A stretch of DNA of 64,000 nucleotides from the NCBI GenBank assembly GCA_019637445.1, contig JAHBVS010000002.1:186001-250000 (forward strand). The letters are read 5' to 3'. The notes under the pieces were generated by a model. The model had not been told where the DNA came from. It saw only the letters and a list, made by a program, of their open reading frames with translations, and made no database searches. A program made the translations under genes and the position numbers. Numbering within the stretch: position 1 is the stretch's first letter; each line of letters begins with the position of its first letter. Of this stretch, positions 29,830 to 38,965 are shown piece by piece. This stretch comes from Gemmatimonadaceae bacterium (GTDB lineage: Bacteria > Gemmatimonadota > Gemmatimonadetes > Gemmatimonadales > Gemmatimonadaceae).

Positions 29830-31005
29830 TTAGCGCCCGACCGGCTCCAGCCGCCAGATCGCTGTCGGCGCGCCGCCGCGGTCCTCGACCGCGATGTACA
29901 CGAGCCCGTCCAGCCCCTGGCGCACGTCGCGGATGCGGCCTTGGTCGCGCAGCACGATCTCTTCCTCGACCACGCGGTTGCCGTCGAGCTTGATGCGCAC
30001 CAGCTGCTGGCCGTTGAGGCCGCCGGAGAACACGCTGCCCTGCCAGCCCGGGAAGCGATTGCCCGTGTAGGCCATCAGGCCCGACGTCGCGATGCTCGGC
30101 ACCCACACCTTCACTGGCTGCTCCATGCCCTCGCGCACCGTGGACGGATGGATCTGCGTGCCCGTGCGGTAGTTCACGCCGAAGCCGATCACGGGCCAGC
30201 CGTAGTTCTTGCCGGCCTCGATGAGGTTGAGTTCGTCGCCGCCCTGCGGGCCGTGCTCCGTCTCCCAGACCTGGTTGGTGACGGGATGCACGATGAGGCC
30301 CTGCAGGTTGCGATGGCCGTAGCTGTAGATCTCCGGCAGCGCGTCACTGCGTCCCACGAAGGGATTGTCGGCCGGCACGCGGCCATCGTCGTGCAGACGG
30401 ATGACCTTGCCGTGGTGCGTCATTAGGCCCTGCGCCGGGTGCGCCATCAGCGCGTCCAGATCACCCTGCGGTGGCACCTGCCGGTCGCCGACTGTGATGA
30501 AGAGGTAGCCGTCGCGGTCGAAGGCCAGGCGCGAGCCGTAGTGGCCGCGGCCCTGCGACCAGGCGTTGGCCTGGAAGATCTCCTGCACGTCGTTGAGGCG
30601 GTCGTTCTCGAAGCGCGCGCGAATGACGGCGGTGGTGTTGCGCGCGCCGCCTGACTCCGGCTTGGAGTAGGAGATGTACACGAGCCGGTTCTGCGCGAAA
30701 CGCGGGTGCAGCACCACGTCGAGCAAGCCGGCCTGGTTACCGCTGACGACCTCCGGCACACCAGCCACCGGCGTCGGCATCAGCTTGCCGCCGCGCACGA
30801 TGCGCAGGCGCCCGGGCCGCTCCGTCACCAACATGTCGCCGTTCGGCAGGAAGGCCATGCTCCACGGCACCACCAGCGAATCGACGACCTTCACCAGCCG
30901 GAACTGGTGGTGCATCGAGTGCATGGCGTTGCCCTGGGCGGTCGCGATGACCGGCGCGGCGGCCAGCGTGACGAGGGCGAGGAGGCTGCGCAGACGGGAT
31001 GACAT
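29830..31005 (-). CDS. Soluble PQQ-dependent aldose sugar dehydrogenase (YliI-like)
   Basis: 391 residues from an ATG at 31005 with GGAG upstream and a signal peptide ending IATAQ. The six-bladed GSDH propeller is shown by LVVPWSMAFLPNGDMLVTERPGRL near the start, GLLDVVLHP, the SQGRGHYGSRLAFDRDGYLF segment, SYGHRNLQGL, WETEHGPQGGDELNLI and NYGWPVI. Periplasmic oxidation of aldoses with PQQ is expected (family knowledge). It is divergent from the lipoprotein gene at 31185. Confidence 0.93.
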   Translation of the reverse strand: MSSRLRSLLALVTLAAAPVIATAQGNAMHSMHHQFRLVKVVDSLVVPWSMAFLPNGDMLVTERPGRLRIVRGGKLMPTPVAGVPEVVSGNQAGLLDVVLHPRFAQNRLVYISYSKPESGGARNTTAVIRARFENDRLNDVQEIFQANAWSQGRGHYGSRLAFDRDGYLFITVGDRQVPPQGDLDALMAHPAQGLMTHHGKVIRLHDDGRVPADNPFVGRSDALPEIYSYGHRNLQGLIVHPVTNQVWETEHGPQGGDELNLIEAGKNYGWPVIGFGVNYRTGTQIHPSTVREGMEQPVKVWVPSIATSGLMAYTGNRFPGWQGSVFSGGLNGQQLVRIKLDGNRVVEEEIVLRDQGRIRDVRQGLDGLVYIAVEDRGGAPTAIWRLEPVGR

Positions 31006-31184
31006 CAGGACTCCGGGAGGTCTGGGGGAAGTGACGCCTAGGAAGATGGCGGCATCCGCGGCGATGACAAGCCGGTGACGGCGTGGGAACGATGCCACAG
31101 GGAGAGAAACGCAGGGACACCTTCGCGCGTTCGCCGTCGCGCGTCCGGGAGCGCGATCCACCGCAACCCACCCCGGAGGTTTCT

Positions 31185-33311
31185 ATGCGCAGTCCGCGAC
31201 GCCCTGTTGTTCCCTTGGCCCTCAGCCTCACGCTGCTGGCGGCCTGCACCGATTCCCTCGAGGCACCGACTGCGAGCCCGGCCCAGCTCCACAATGGAGT
31301 GACGTCCGCCTTCCAGATGCGCGACGAGGGCATCGACCTCAGTGACTCACACTTCAGCGCGGTGGTCGAGACGACGACGGAGTACTTGGACGAAGCGCCG
31401 GCCGGCCTGCCGCTACCTCGCAGTGAGAGCGAGGCGGTCTACGTCGAGGGCGGCTATGCCGTGGATGGATCCGTTCGCTTCGGCACCTGGTTCGAGGATC
31501 AGAACAAGAACCCCACGATCGCGTCGGCGCGGTTGGAGTACGGCCGCGTGAACCTCTACGACTACGCCGGTGATCGCCAGTTCAGCGAGCTCTACGAGTC
31601 GTTCATGGCATTGCTCGGCCTGCCGCCCAGCACGCTCGACGACGCCTACTTCCCCTTCGCGCCACTGCCGCAGCCTGGCTGCCAGCCCGGCGACCCGAGC
31701 TGCCTCCCGATGGCCGAGCTCCGCGATGCGCCTGGCGGCGCCACCGTGACAGACGTCGGCGGCATCCGCGAGGTGCGCTGGCAAGCCGATGCCTCGGCCG
31801 CCACGCGGGGCGGACCTTCAGAGATGCTGCAGCGCTACCGTAAGGTGCCATCGGCGTTCGGTGCGGAGCCGGATTGGCAGCTGATCGAGACGTCTAGCGT
31901 CACGCGTGCGGATGCACGCGGAAAGGGCGCGAGGAAGCAGGTCAGCCGCATCAGGTACCGCAGCTTCCATCGCAATCCGGAGCGCGAGGATGAGCGCGAG
32001 AAGAGGCGAAAGGAGCGGAAGGAGCGGAGGTCTGCCGCGCCGACCGGCCCCGGGGTCATCGAGGCGGTGCGGCCAGCACCCGCTGCCGCCGCACCCGCGA
32101 TCGTCTCGAGCGTCCTGCATCGGCCTTCGCCGGACCCAGAGGGAAACATCCTTAGCTGCCCGCGTGGTGGTGGAGACTTCGACCGAGTGCGCAATGTGCA
32201 GAACGGCATCCAGGTCGTCTATCAGCACGGCCTGTGCTCGGATGCCAGCACCTTCTCGGTGTTCGACTACGCGCTATCGGCGTCGATTCCGATCTCCCGC
32301 AGTCGCGCCTTCAGTCTCGAGTCCAGCCGCTCAGTCGAGGACCAGGTCACCGACCTGCGCCAAAAGCTGACGTCGAAGTCAACCGTGCCCCAAGTGTTCA
32401 TCGGGCACAGTCAGGGTGGACTGGTGGCCCGTCGCTTCGGCCAACGCTATCCCGAGCTGGTGAACTCGGTCATTACCATCGGTACGCCGAATCGCGGCGC
32501 CTACCTCGCAGACGTGCCGTCGGAGTTCGTCTCGGACGCGATGCTGCAGGCGATGGCACCGTCCTGCTATCTCGACATCGTCTGCAACTTCATCTCGACT
32601 TGGGCATACGAAGTCCTCGTCGGCGAGATCACCTTGGGACTGGATCGCACCTTTCCGGCCCTTGGGAACCTCCGCACGGGCTCGCCGTTCCTGGCACAGC
32701 TCAACGCCGGATACGAGCAGTTCCAGCGTGCCAGCATCGAGACCACCCCGAAGGCGCGCTGGAGTCTCGCCCGCATGATCGGTGATGACCGCAGCCCCTA
32801 CGAGAACCTGCAGGCCGGCCGCCGGCCCGGCGGTGACGCCCTGGTGACGGACGTGGAGAAGGTCTACAGCAGCTTGCAGTTCGCGAACGCCATCAGTCAG
32901 TTCCTGTTGTTCACGGTGCATCGCTCCAGCGCGCCGACCTGCCAGCGCGTGGACTTCGGCGACTTCTGGCCGGGCTGCAGCTACGCCACCTCGGTGGTGC
33001 AGTGGTACACCCAGCAGTACCAGTCCTACCTGCTGTACCTGATCTACGACCTCACGGGGCGCATCATGAACTTGATGAATCGGGTGGACGCGACCTGGAA
33101 CTATCTGGTGGCGCGCAACGGCGAAGCCGCAGACGGCCTCGTGCACGCGCCGTCTCAGCGGTATCCCGACGCACCGGGCCGGTACGAACCTCGGCGCTTC
33201 GCTGCGTCTCCCAAGGAATCCGACTCGCACTCTGGGCAGACCAAGAGCCCGCGCGTGCTGCTGTCGACACGGGAGGCCCTCGCGTCCTTCAGCAAGGGAA
33301 CGACGCCGTGA
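31185..33311 (+). CDS. Lipoprotein with alpha/beta-hydrolase (lipase-like) domain
   Basis: 708 residues with GGAGG at 31175. The signal peptide ends in the lipobox LLAAC. The N-terminal 300 residues have no recognised domain and include an Arg/Glu-rich charged stretch near 270 (EREDEREKRRKERKERR). The hydrolase domain begins at about 350: IQVVYQHGLCSDAS (oxyanion strand), GHSQGGLVARRF (nucleophile Ser) and TIGTPNRGAYL, as in triacylglycerol lipases and PGAP1-like proteins. The substrate is unknown. The stop overlaps the next start (GTGA). Confidence 0.8.
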   Translation: MRSPRRPVVPLALSLTLLAACTDSLEAPTASPAQLHNGVTSAFQMRDEGIDLSDSHFSAVVETTTEYLDEAPAGLPLPRSESEAVYVEGGYAVDGSVRFGTWFEDQNKNPTIASARLEYGRVNLYDYAGDRQFSELYESFMALLGLPPSTLDDAYFPFAPLPQPGCQPGDPSCLPMAELRDAPGGATVTDVGGIREVRWQADASAATRGGPSEMLQRYRKVPSAFGAEPDWQLIETSSVTRADARGKGARKQVSRIRYRSFHRNPEREDEREKRRKERKERRSAAPTGPGVIEAVRPAPAAAAPAIVSSVLHRPSPDPEGNILSCPRGGGDFDRVRNVQNGIQVVYQHGLCSDASTFSVFDYALSASIPISRSRAFSLESSRSVEDQVTDLRQKLTSKSTVPQVFIGHSQGGLVARRFGQRYPELVNSVITIGTPNRGAYLADVPSEFVSDAMLQAMAPSCYLDIVCNFISTWAYEVLVGEITLGLDRTFPALGNLRTGSPFLAQLNAGYEQFQRASIETTPKARWSLARMIGDDRSPYENLQAGRRPGGDALVTDVEKVYSSLQFANAISQFLLFTVHRSSAPTCQRVDFGDFWPGCSYATSVVQWYTQQYQSYLLYLIYDLTGRIMNLMNRVDATWNYLVARNGEAADGLVHAPSQRYPDAPGRYEPRRFAASPKESDSHSGQTKSPRVLLSTREALASFSKGTTP

Positions 33312-34453
33312 GCTCCCGCCTCCGCCCATTGGTCGCCCTCGCCACGGTTCTCGTGGCGGGGTGCGACTTGTTCGAGCCTTCCCGCATCGCCGGTACGGGC
33401 GGCCGGCCACAGTCGACATCGCTGGTCTACCAGGTGCCAAACCCGTTCATCTTCCTCGCGTCACCGGTGGCCACGGACGGCACGCGCCTGTTCGCCGAGT
33501 CAGCGGACGGCGACTTGGTGGCGCTGTCGATGGAGACTGGGGCCGTGCTCTGGTCCATTCCGTTCAGTGAGGACTATTGGGCCGGCACCCCCGTGTACGC
33601 GGACGGCCTGGTCCTCGCCGCCACGGATCGGGCGCGCGCACACGACGCGGCGACCGGCGTCGAACGATGGAGCATCGCCCTCCCGTCCAGCGCCATCTAT
33701 CACGTCACCGCGACGGCGAACGGAGTGTGGTATGTCGGCGTGGGCAACGAAGTCCTCGCGCTCGACGTCCAGACCGGCGACGAGCGCTGGCGGCAAACCT
33801 TCGCCGGCACGGATCCGTATCCCGCCCTCGCCCGTGCGATCACCGTCGCCGGAGGTGTGCTGTACATCTGCGGCGAACAGGCGCTCACGATGAACGGCGC
33901 GCTGACCCAGGGCCCGGTGGTGGCGATGGACGCCACGACCGGCGAGGTGCTCTGGACGCACATCATCAAGTTCGAGGAAGAGTACAACTACTGCATATCC
34001 GAACCGTCGGTGGCGGACGATGCGGTTGTCGTGGCCGACTACGGGAGCAACAACGTGATGGCCCTGGATCGGGCCACCGGCGAGCAGCGCTGGCACTTCC
34101 GTGGCCCGTTCGGATGGTACGGCTCGCGCGCGCCGCCGATCATCCGTGGCGACACGGTGTTCTTTGCCTCGGTGGACAAGACCGTGCGCGCCCTGGACCT
34201 CGGCACCGGAAGCACGATCTGGGAAACGCAGTTCGACGGGAGCCTCCGCGGGTTGGCGAACTGCGGTGCCGTCCTCCTGGCCAACAACTTTTCCCTTCAC
34301 ACACTGGACTCCCGCACTGGGGCGGTCATCGGCGAGAACATCAACGACTCCTGGCCGCTTGATCTCGTGCCCTCCACGCGTCCCGTGGTTGTGGGCGACA
34401 CGGCCTGGATCCTTGGCTGGCAGCATGCGGCCAAGCTGGTGTGCTCGCGCTAG
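33308..34453 (+). CDS. Lipoprotein, PQQ-like beta-propeller (BamB-type fold)
   Basis: 381 residues from a GTG that overlaps the stop of the lipase-like gene. Lipobox LVAGC. Six or so repeats of the type ALDVQTGDERW, AMDATTGEVLWTH, ALDRATGEQRWHF, ALDLGTGSTIWET define a PQQ-like propeller without cofactor residues. Its coupling to the hydrolase lipoprotein suggests a surface or periplasmic pair; it might present or scaffold the enzyme. Confidence 0.82.
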   Translation: MSSRLRPLVALATVLVAGCDLFEPSRIAGTGGRPQSTSLVYQVPNPFIFLASPVATDGTRLFAESADGDLVALSMETGAVLWSIPFSEDYWAGTPVYADGLVLAATDRARAHDAATGVERWSIALPSSAIYHVTATANGVWYVGVGNEVLALDVQTGDERWRQTFAGTDPYPALARAITVAGGVLYICGEQALTMNGALTQGPVVAMDATTGEVLWTHIIKFEEEYNYCISEPSVADDAVVVADYGSNNVMALDRATGEQRWHFRGPFGWYGSRAPPIIRGDTVFFASVDKTVRALDLGTGSTIWETQFDGSLRGLANCGAVLLANNFSLHTLDSRTGAVIGENINDSWPLDLVPSTRPVVVGDTAWILGWQHAAKLVCSR

Positions 34454-34472
34454 ACACTCGGCACGAAGCGAA

Positions 34473-34504
34473 CGGGGGCGGCCACCGTGTGGTGACCGCC
34501 CCCG
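34473..34504. terminator. Bidirectional hairpin terminator
   Basis: CGGGGGCGGCCACC..GGTGACCGCCCCCG hairpin between the convergent propeller lipoprotein (+) and DUF3300 gene (-). Confidence 0.75.
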
Positions 34505-34534
34505 TTCGACCACTGCTACCGCCCTGCGTTCAGC

Positions 34535-36079
34535 CTACTCCGGGCGACGGCTGCTGCTGCCCCGGCCACTGCTGCTGCGGCTGCCGCTCCCGCTGGAGCT
34601 GCGGGCGGAACCGCTGGAGCGGCTGCCGCTGCTGGAAGGACGGGCACTTCCGCTGGAACGAGTGCCGCTCGAGCCACGCGCGGCGCTCGGGGGACGGCTG
34701 CTGCTGGATCCACGCGCGGATCCCGACGGCTTCGGTGCCGAACTACGTGGCGCAGCCGTCGAGCTGCGCGAGGGCGCTGAGGGCTGCGCGCTTGGTGCGC
34801 GCTGCCGTGTGGCGCTCACCGCGTCGCGAACGGTCGAAGGACGCGGCGTGGCTTCCGAGCGGCTGCGATCTGGCATGCTACTGCGGTTGGTGCTCGGCTG
34901 CGCACCACGATCACCGCGGTCAGCACGCGGATTCCAGGTCCCGTTGCTCGTGCGCTCGCTGGCGGCACGGGTCCCGCCGACCGGAGTCGGCGTGCGACGC
35001 TCGCTACGCGCGGCATCGGTGCGACGGTCGTCCGATGGGCCACCGGAGATCGGCGTCACGCGGCGCGCCGACGTCGGCGCACGCTCGGGCAACACCTGGC
35101 GACGATCCGCCACGCGCGAGCCCGTGGGCACCGGAGCCGCCCGGCGATCGCCAGTAGTCGCGCGGTTCACGCGGTCGGGGCGGCCGTCGTTCTTGCCAAC
35201 GCGGCGGTCCCAGTTCCCGCGACGATCGAAGTTCGTGTTCTTGTGCACGACCGTGTAGCGGCGCAGTGGATACGGATTGAAGCGCCGATTCACGATGCCG
35301 CGGTTCACGATGATGGTCGTGTGGCGCGGGGCCACGTACCAAGGCGAGATCACCACCCAGGGCCGCGCAACGACGACCCAGTGCGGGCCGTGCACGTGCC
35401 AGCCGTGGTGGTAGACGCGGTGGCTGTACCAGTCGAAGTCATACGTCAGCCACACGCCCACCGGCCATGACACGCCCCAGGACCAATACGAGGGATGCGC
35501 CTGCGCGACGTAGATCGGCCGGAAGTACACGACCGCCGGATCGTAGGTCGGCACGTAGATGACACGGGGCTGCGCCGGCTCGATGCGGATCACCTCGCGC
35601 TCGACGACCACGCGCTGCCGCTCGTCCGTGACCAGGTTGCCCTGCGCGTTCGCCATCCGGCGCAGGCCCTGCACGGCGTCCATCACGTCCTGCGGCTGGG
35701 TGGCGTAGGCCTGGCCTAGCGCGATCGTCCAGTCTTCACCCTCGGCCATCAGGTTGAGCACGGGCTTGTAGTGCGCGACCGCCTTGACGCTGATCTCCCA
35801 GGGCTGCTCGTCGAGGCCCGCGGTGCCGTAGCGCTCCACGTAGGCCGCGGCGGCGCGGATCTGGTCGGGGTAGGTGGCGGCGACGAGCACCTGCGCGAGA
35901 ATCGGGTCGGGATACAGCGCGACCGGCGCGAGCAGGTTCTCGAGCTCCTCCGAGGTCCACGGATCGTCGGCGGTGGCCTGCACCGCGGCGTCCTGCGCCT
36001 TCGCCAGCTGCGGCTCGCCGATGGACGTGAGGGCGAGCGGGGCCACGAGGCCGAGTCCGAATCGAATGAGCGATCGCAT
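34535..36079 (-). CDS. DUF3300 family exported protein with Ser/Arg-rich tail
   Basis: 514 residues from an ATG at 36079 (GGAGG upstream), with a signal peptide ending KAQ. The DUF3300 domain covers about 40-230: LLAPVALYPDPILAQVLVAATYPDQI and VIYVPTYDPAVVYF. The region after it is basic, and the final 110 residues are low complexity, almost only Ser, Arg, Gly, Ala and Pro, ending in RGSSSRRPE. The domain has no known activity. The tail may bind an anionic surface. Confidence 0.8.
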   Translation of the reverse strand: MRSLIRFGLGLVAPLALTSIGEPQLAKAQDAAVQATADDPWTSEELENLLAPVALYPDPILAQVLVAATYPDQIRAAAAYVERYGTAGLDEQPWEISVKAVAHYKPVLNLMAEGEDWTIALGQAYATQPQDVMDAVQGLRRMANAQGNLVTDERQRVVVEREVIRIEPAQPRVIYVPTYDPAVVYFRPIYVAQAHPSYWSWGVSWPVGVWLTYDFDWYSHRVYHHGWHVHGPHWVVVARPWVVISPWYVAPRHTTIIVNRGIVNRRFNPYPLRRYTVVHKNTNFDRRGNWDRRVGKNDGRPDRVNRATTGDRRAAPVPTGSRVADRRQVLPERAPTSARRVTPISGGPSDDRRTDAARSERRTPTPVGGTRAASERTSNGTWNPRADRGDRGAQPSTNRSSMPDRSRSEATPRPSTVRDAVSATRQRAPSAQPSAPSRSSTAAPRSSAPKPSGSARGSSSSRPPSAARGSSGTRSSGSARPSSSGSRSSGSARSSSGSGSRSSSGRGSSSRRPE

Positions 36080-36427
36080 AATGAGCCCTCCAGCAGTGCG
36101 AGACGTTGGCGACGTGTGTCCCGACACGCGTGTCACCTCAAGAGGCGCACTCACGTCGGCGTGCCTCCGTGCCGTCTTACCCGCGGACAACCCGAAGTTC
36201 CGATAGCTAAGTCGTTGGCGCAAGTGGTGTTGCATTCCGAAACGGCGGGGACGGCGAGTTGTCCCCGTGGCGGGACAGATTGGGCCTGTGGCACGGGGCG
36301 GTCACGGTTGAGCCACGGTACTGCGAGAGGCTGGATGCCCGACTCTGTAACCATACGTTGGGGCGCATCACGCGCGCGTCACGGACGCGCGATGCGTTGC
36401 CGACCATCACCACAGGTCACTTCATCC
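36080..36427. other. Non-coding stretch between DUF3300 and methyltransferase genes
   Basis: 348 bases that must contain both divergent promoters. I see no clear gene, riboswitch or terminator. Short open frames through it are frame shadows or chance. Confidence 0.5.
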
Positions 36428-37030
36428 ATGGCGACATCCGTCCTCGCGCACGATTCCAACAACCTGCGGAAGTGGGAGTACGGGAACGGACTCTACCAGC
36501 GTGCGCTGCATCGCTACCTGGACCGGATGGGCAGCCTGCTCGATCAATGTGGGGCACAGAACGTGTTGGACGCTGGCTGCGGCGAGGGCTACGTGCAGCG
36601 GGGAATGACGGCCCGCGGATATCGCGGGCGTTGGACTGGGGTGGACCTGAGCCCCGGCGCGGTGCGCTTCGCGCGGGATCGCGCCCCACATCACGAGTGG
36701 CGCGTCGAGGACCTAGCCAAGCTCCGGTTCGAGAGCTCGACATTCGATGCCGTGCTCTGTTCTCAGGTGCTGGAGCACATTCCCACACCCGACAGGGTCC
36801 GCGACGAACTCGCTCGGGTCACGTCTCGACACCTGCTGGTTTCGGTGCCCTTCGAGCCAGTGTTCCGCGGCCTCTGCGCGCTGTCCATCGCACTCGGGAT
36901 CGGGCAAGACCCCGGTCACGTGAACTTCTGGACCGGATTGGCATTTCGCCGTTTCCTGCGCCCGGTGGGACGCCTGCTGCACTGGGAACGGACCACGGCG
37001 TATCAGATTGCGCTCGTCGAGATCACTTGA
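36428..37030 (+). CDS. Class I SAM-dependent methyltransferase
   Basis: 200 residues. Motif I is VLDAGCGEGYVQRGM, acidic residue in GVDLSPGAVRFA, then FDAVLCSQVLEHIPTP (motif IV of Methyltransf_11 type) and LLVSVPFEP. A hydrophobic segment near 155 (FRGLCALSIALGIG) may mediate membrane association. The family methylates quinones, lipids or sugars; there is no context for a substrate. Confidence 0.85.
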   Translation: MATSVLAHDSNNLRKWEYGNGLYQRALHRYLDRMGSLLDQCGAQNVLDAGCGEGYVQRGMTARGYRGRWTGVDLSPGAVRFARDRAPHHEWRVEDLAKLRFESSTFDAVLCSQVLEHIPTPDRVRDELARVTSRHLLVSVPFEPVFRGLCALSIALGIGQDPGHVNFWTGLAFRRFLRPVGRLLHWERTTAYQIALVEIT

Positions 37031-37163
37031 GGCCGCGGCGTGAGATGCCGCTATGCCAACGCGCGCTCCGCGCCGTTCGGCTGCACCCGCGCCCGTGCGC
37101 GGCGCTGAATCCTCCGGCGTGCAGTCCGCGTACTATCCAGCAACCCCCACGCGGAGCGGCGCG

Positions 37164-37424
37164 ATGAGCAGCACGATGGAAGAGTTCAAGGTCAGCGGCG
37201 CCAAACTGATGGAGCGGCTGAAGGAACTGGTCAAGGAAGGCAATGTCCGCCGCATCATCCTGCGGAATCCCGAGGGCCGAGTCCTGCTCGATATGCCGCT
37301 CAACGCCGGCATCGCCGCGACCGCGCTGCTGCCATTCTGGGCTGCCGTCGCCAGCGTGCTTGTACTGGCCACGGACTATACAGTCCAAGTCGAGCGCGAT
37401 CCCGGCACGAACGTCACGAAATAG
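37164..37424 (+). CDS. DUF4342 family small membrane protein
   Basis: 86 residues. The start SSTMEEFKVSGAKLMERLKELVKEGNVRRIILR is the characteristic beginning of DUF4342 proteins, followed by a hydrophobic hairpin (ATALLPFWAAVASVLVLAT) and the tail YTVQVER. The upstream frame is open but the family starts here. Function unknown. Confidence 0.75.
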   Translation: MSSTMEEFKVSGAKLMERLKELVKEGNVRRIILRNPEGRVLLDMPLNAGIAATALLPFWAAVASVLVLATDYTVQVERDPGTNVTK

Positions 37425-37482
37425 CTGATCGCGCCCGGCCGCGCCGCTGCTCCCCCTGGGTCGAACCTTTGACGTCACCCAT

Positions 37483-37513
37483 AGGTGACAGATATCACCT
37501 GTCACTACGTGAC
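37483..37513. promoter_or_regulatory. Palindromic operator cluster upstream of a lipoprotein gene
   Basis: AGGTGA-N6-TCACCT at 37483-37500 is a perfect inverted repeat with the GTGA-N6-TCAC spacing of CRP/FNR-family sites. It is followed at once by GTCAC-TAC-GTGAC (37501-37513), a second palindrome. They lie 106-136 bases before the lipoprotein ATG, compatible with promoter control. Regulator identity is inference. Confidence 0.5.
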
Positions 37514-37618
37514 GAAGGTCCCTGCGGCAGAGTCTGACATGATGGAATCATAGGTTGTGCGTCGGGTTCAGGCCGACGCCCCGCCTTTCGCTGGTATTCA
37601 CGCCAACAGAGAGTCAAA

Positions 37619-38677
37619 ATGCTGTCTCCCATTCGTCTTCGATTGACTACCTCCCTCGCGGCCCTGGCCCTCGCGGCCTCTGCCTGCGGTGAGGGCGAGT
37701 CCCTGCCGACCACGCTGGACGTGGCGGCCACCGACGCTGACATCGCGGCCGTGGATGCGGCCTTTGACGTGCCGCAGGTGGATTCCTATGAAGGCCTCGG
37801 CTATCTGATGGATGAAGCGCTTGCCACCGCCGGTGGCGCGGTCATCCGCTTGCCGATGGAGATGCTGAAGGAGGGCGCCGATCGCCCGCTGGCTCGCCAC
37901 AGCGCCCGGATGATGCAGCTGGCAGACGAGGGCACCTCGGCCGCAATTCCGCTCAGCGCGCTGGGCAAGACCTTCGAGTGGAACGTCACGACCGATCAGT
38001 ACGAACCCACGGCACGCACAGGCGCACCGGCCAACGGCGTCCGCTTCATTCTCTATACGCTCGACATCAGCGCGTTTGCGCCGGCCGAGCCGCTGGTGGA
38101 AGTCGGCTATGCGGACTTCACGCGCTCGTCCAACACCGCTACTGTCGGCGTCTACGCGACCGGTGGCACGCAGCTGGTGAGCTACACGGCGACCGTGGGC
38201 GGCACGACCAACGCCCCGACGATGGCGGTCGAGGGCTTCGTGGGCACCGGTGCAAACCGTGTAAACTTTGAGCTCACGTTCGGCGTCTCGCTGTTCTCGG
38301 GCAATGTGACCGTGTCCTGGCGCATCGAGGTACCCTCGCGCGGGCTGGCCAGCCGCGTGCAGATCGGCATCGGCTCGAACGGTGTCGCCTTCTCGGCGCT
38401 GATGCGCGCCGGCGCACGCAAGGTTGAGATGGGCGGCACACTGGGCGAGAACGGTGGCATCATCGTGGTGCGGATCGGCGGCAAGGTCTTCGCCCGACTC
38501 ACCTTCGACGCCGAGGGTGGCTCGACCGTCGCCGATGCAGACGGCAACCCGCTGACGCCGGAACAGGCGGAGACGCTGGACCGCATCTTCGAGTTCTTCG
38601 AGGGCGCGTTCGACGCGCCGGACGTGCTGCTCTCGCCGCTCTACACCCTGCTCGACGTGGACACCGGCAGCGCCTGA
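37619..38677 (+). CDS. Lipoprotein of unknown function
   Basis: 352 residues. Lipobox ASAC after a 20-residue signal. The mature part is rich in beta strands with Gly/Thr/Val alternation (NTATVGVYATGGTQLVSYTATVGG; GIGSNGVAFSALMRAGARKVEM), suggesting a beta-sheet scaffold. No enzyme motif is seen. It stands alone between an operator-like region and a strong terminator. Confidence 0.65.
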   Translation: MLSPIRLRLTTSLAALALAASACGEGESLPTTLDVAATDADIAAVDAAFDVPQVDSYEGLGYLMDEALATAGGAVIRLPMEMLKEGADRPLARHSARMMQLADEGTSAAIPLSALGKTFEWNVTTDQYEPTARTGAPANGVRFILYTLDISAFAPAEPLVEVGYADFTRSSNTATVGVYATGGTQLVSYTATVGGTTNAPTMAVEGFVGTGANRVNFELTFGVSLFSGNVTVSWRIEVPSRGLASRVQIGIGSNGVAFSALMRAGARKVEMGGTLGENGGIIVVRIGGKVFARLTFDAEGGSTVADADGNPLTPEQAETLDRIFEFFEGAFDAPDVLLSPLYTLLDVDTGSA

Positions 38678-38697
38678 CCGCGCCTGTCGTGTGGCTG

Positions 38698-38729
38698 ACG
38701 CCCCCGGGAGCCTCGGCTCCCGGGGGCGT
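38698..38729 (+). terminator. Strong hairpin terminator
   Basis: ACGCCCCCGGGAGCC-TC-GGCTCCCGGGGGCGT, a perfect 15-bp stem, 21 bases after the lipoprotein stop. Confidence 0.8.
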
Positions 38730-38965
38730 CGTGCGTCCGGGGCCTCGCGCGTCTGGCGCCTCGAGCATCTGGGGGCGAACGGCGAAGATTGCGCTCCCGG
38801 TGGCGCTGGGCAGGCGAGCCCCCCGGAAACCCCCCGAGGCGGCCCCGCGTAGGGGTCCAGGTCCGGCCGCCGGCCCGGCCAGCGGCCATCTATAGACTGT
38901 TAAACCATTGCGGCGCGGGAATTGTCCAAGGAGGCGTCCCGTCCTGCTCCCCCAGCCGACCGCCG

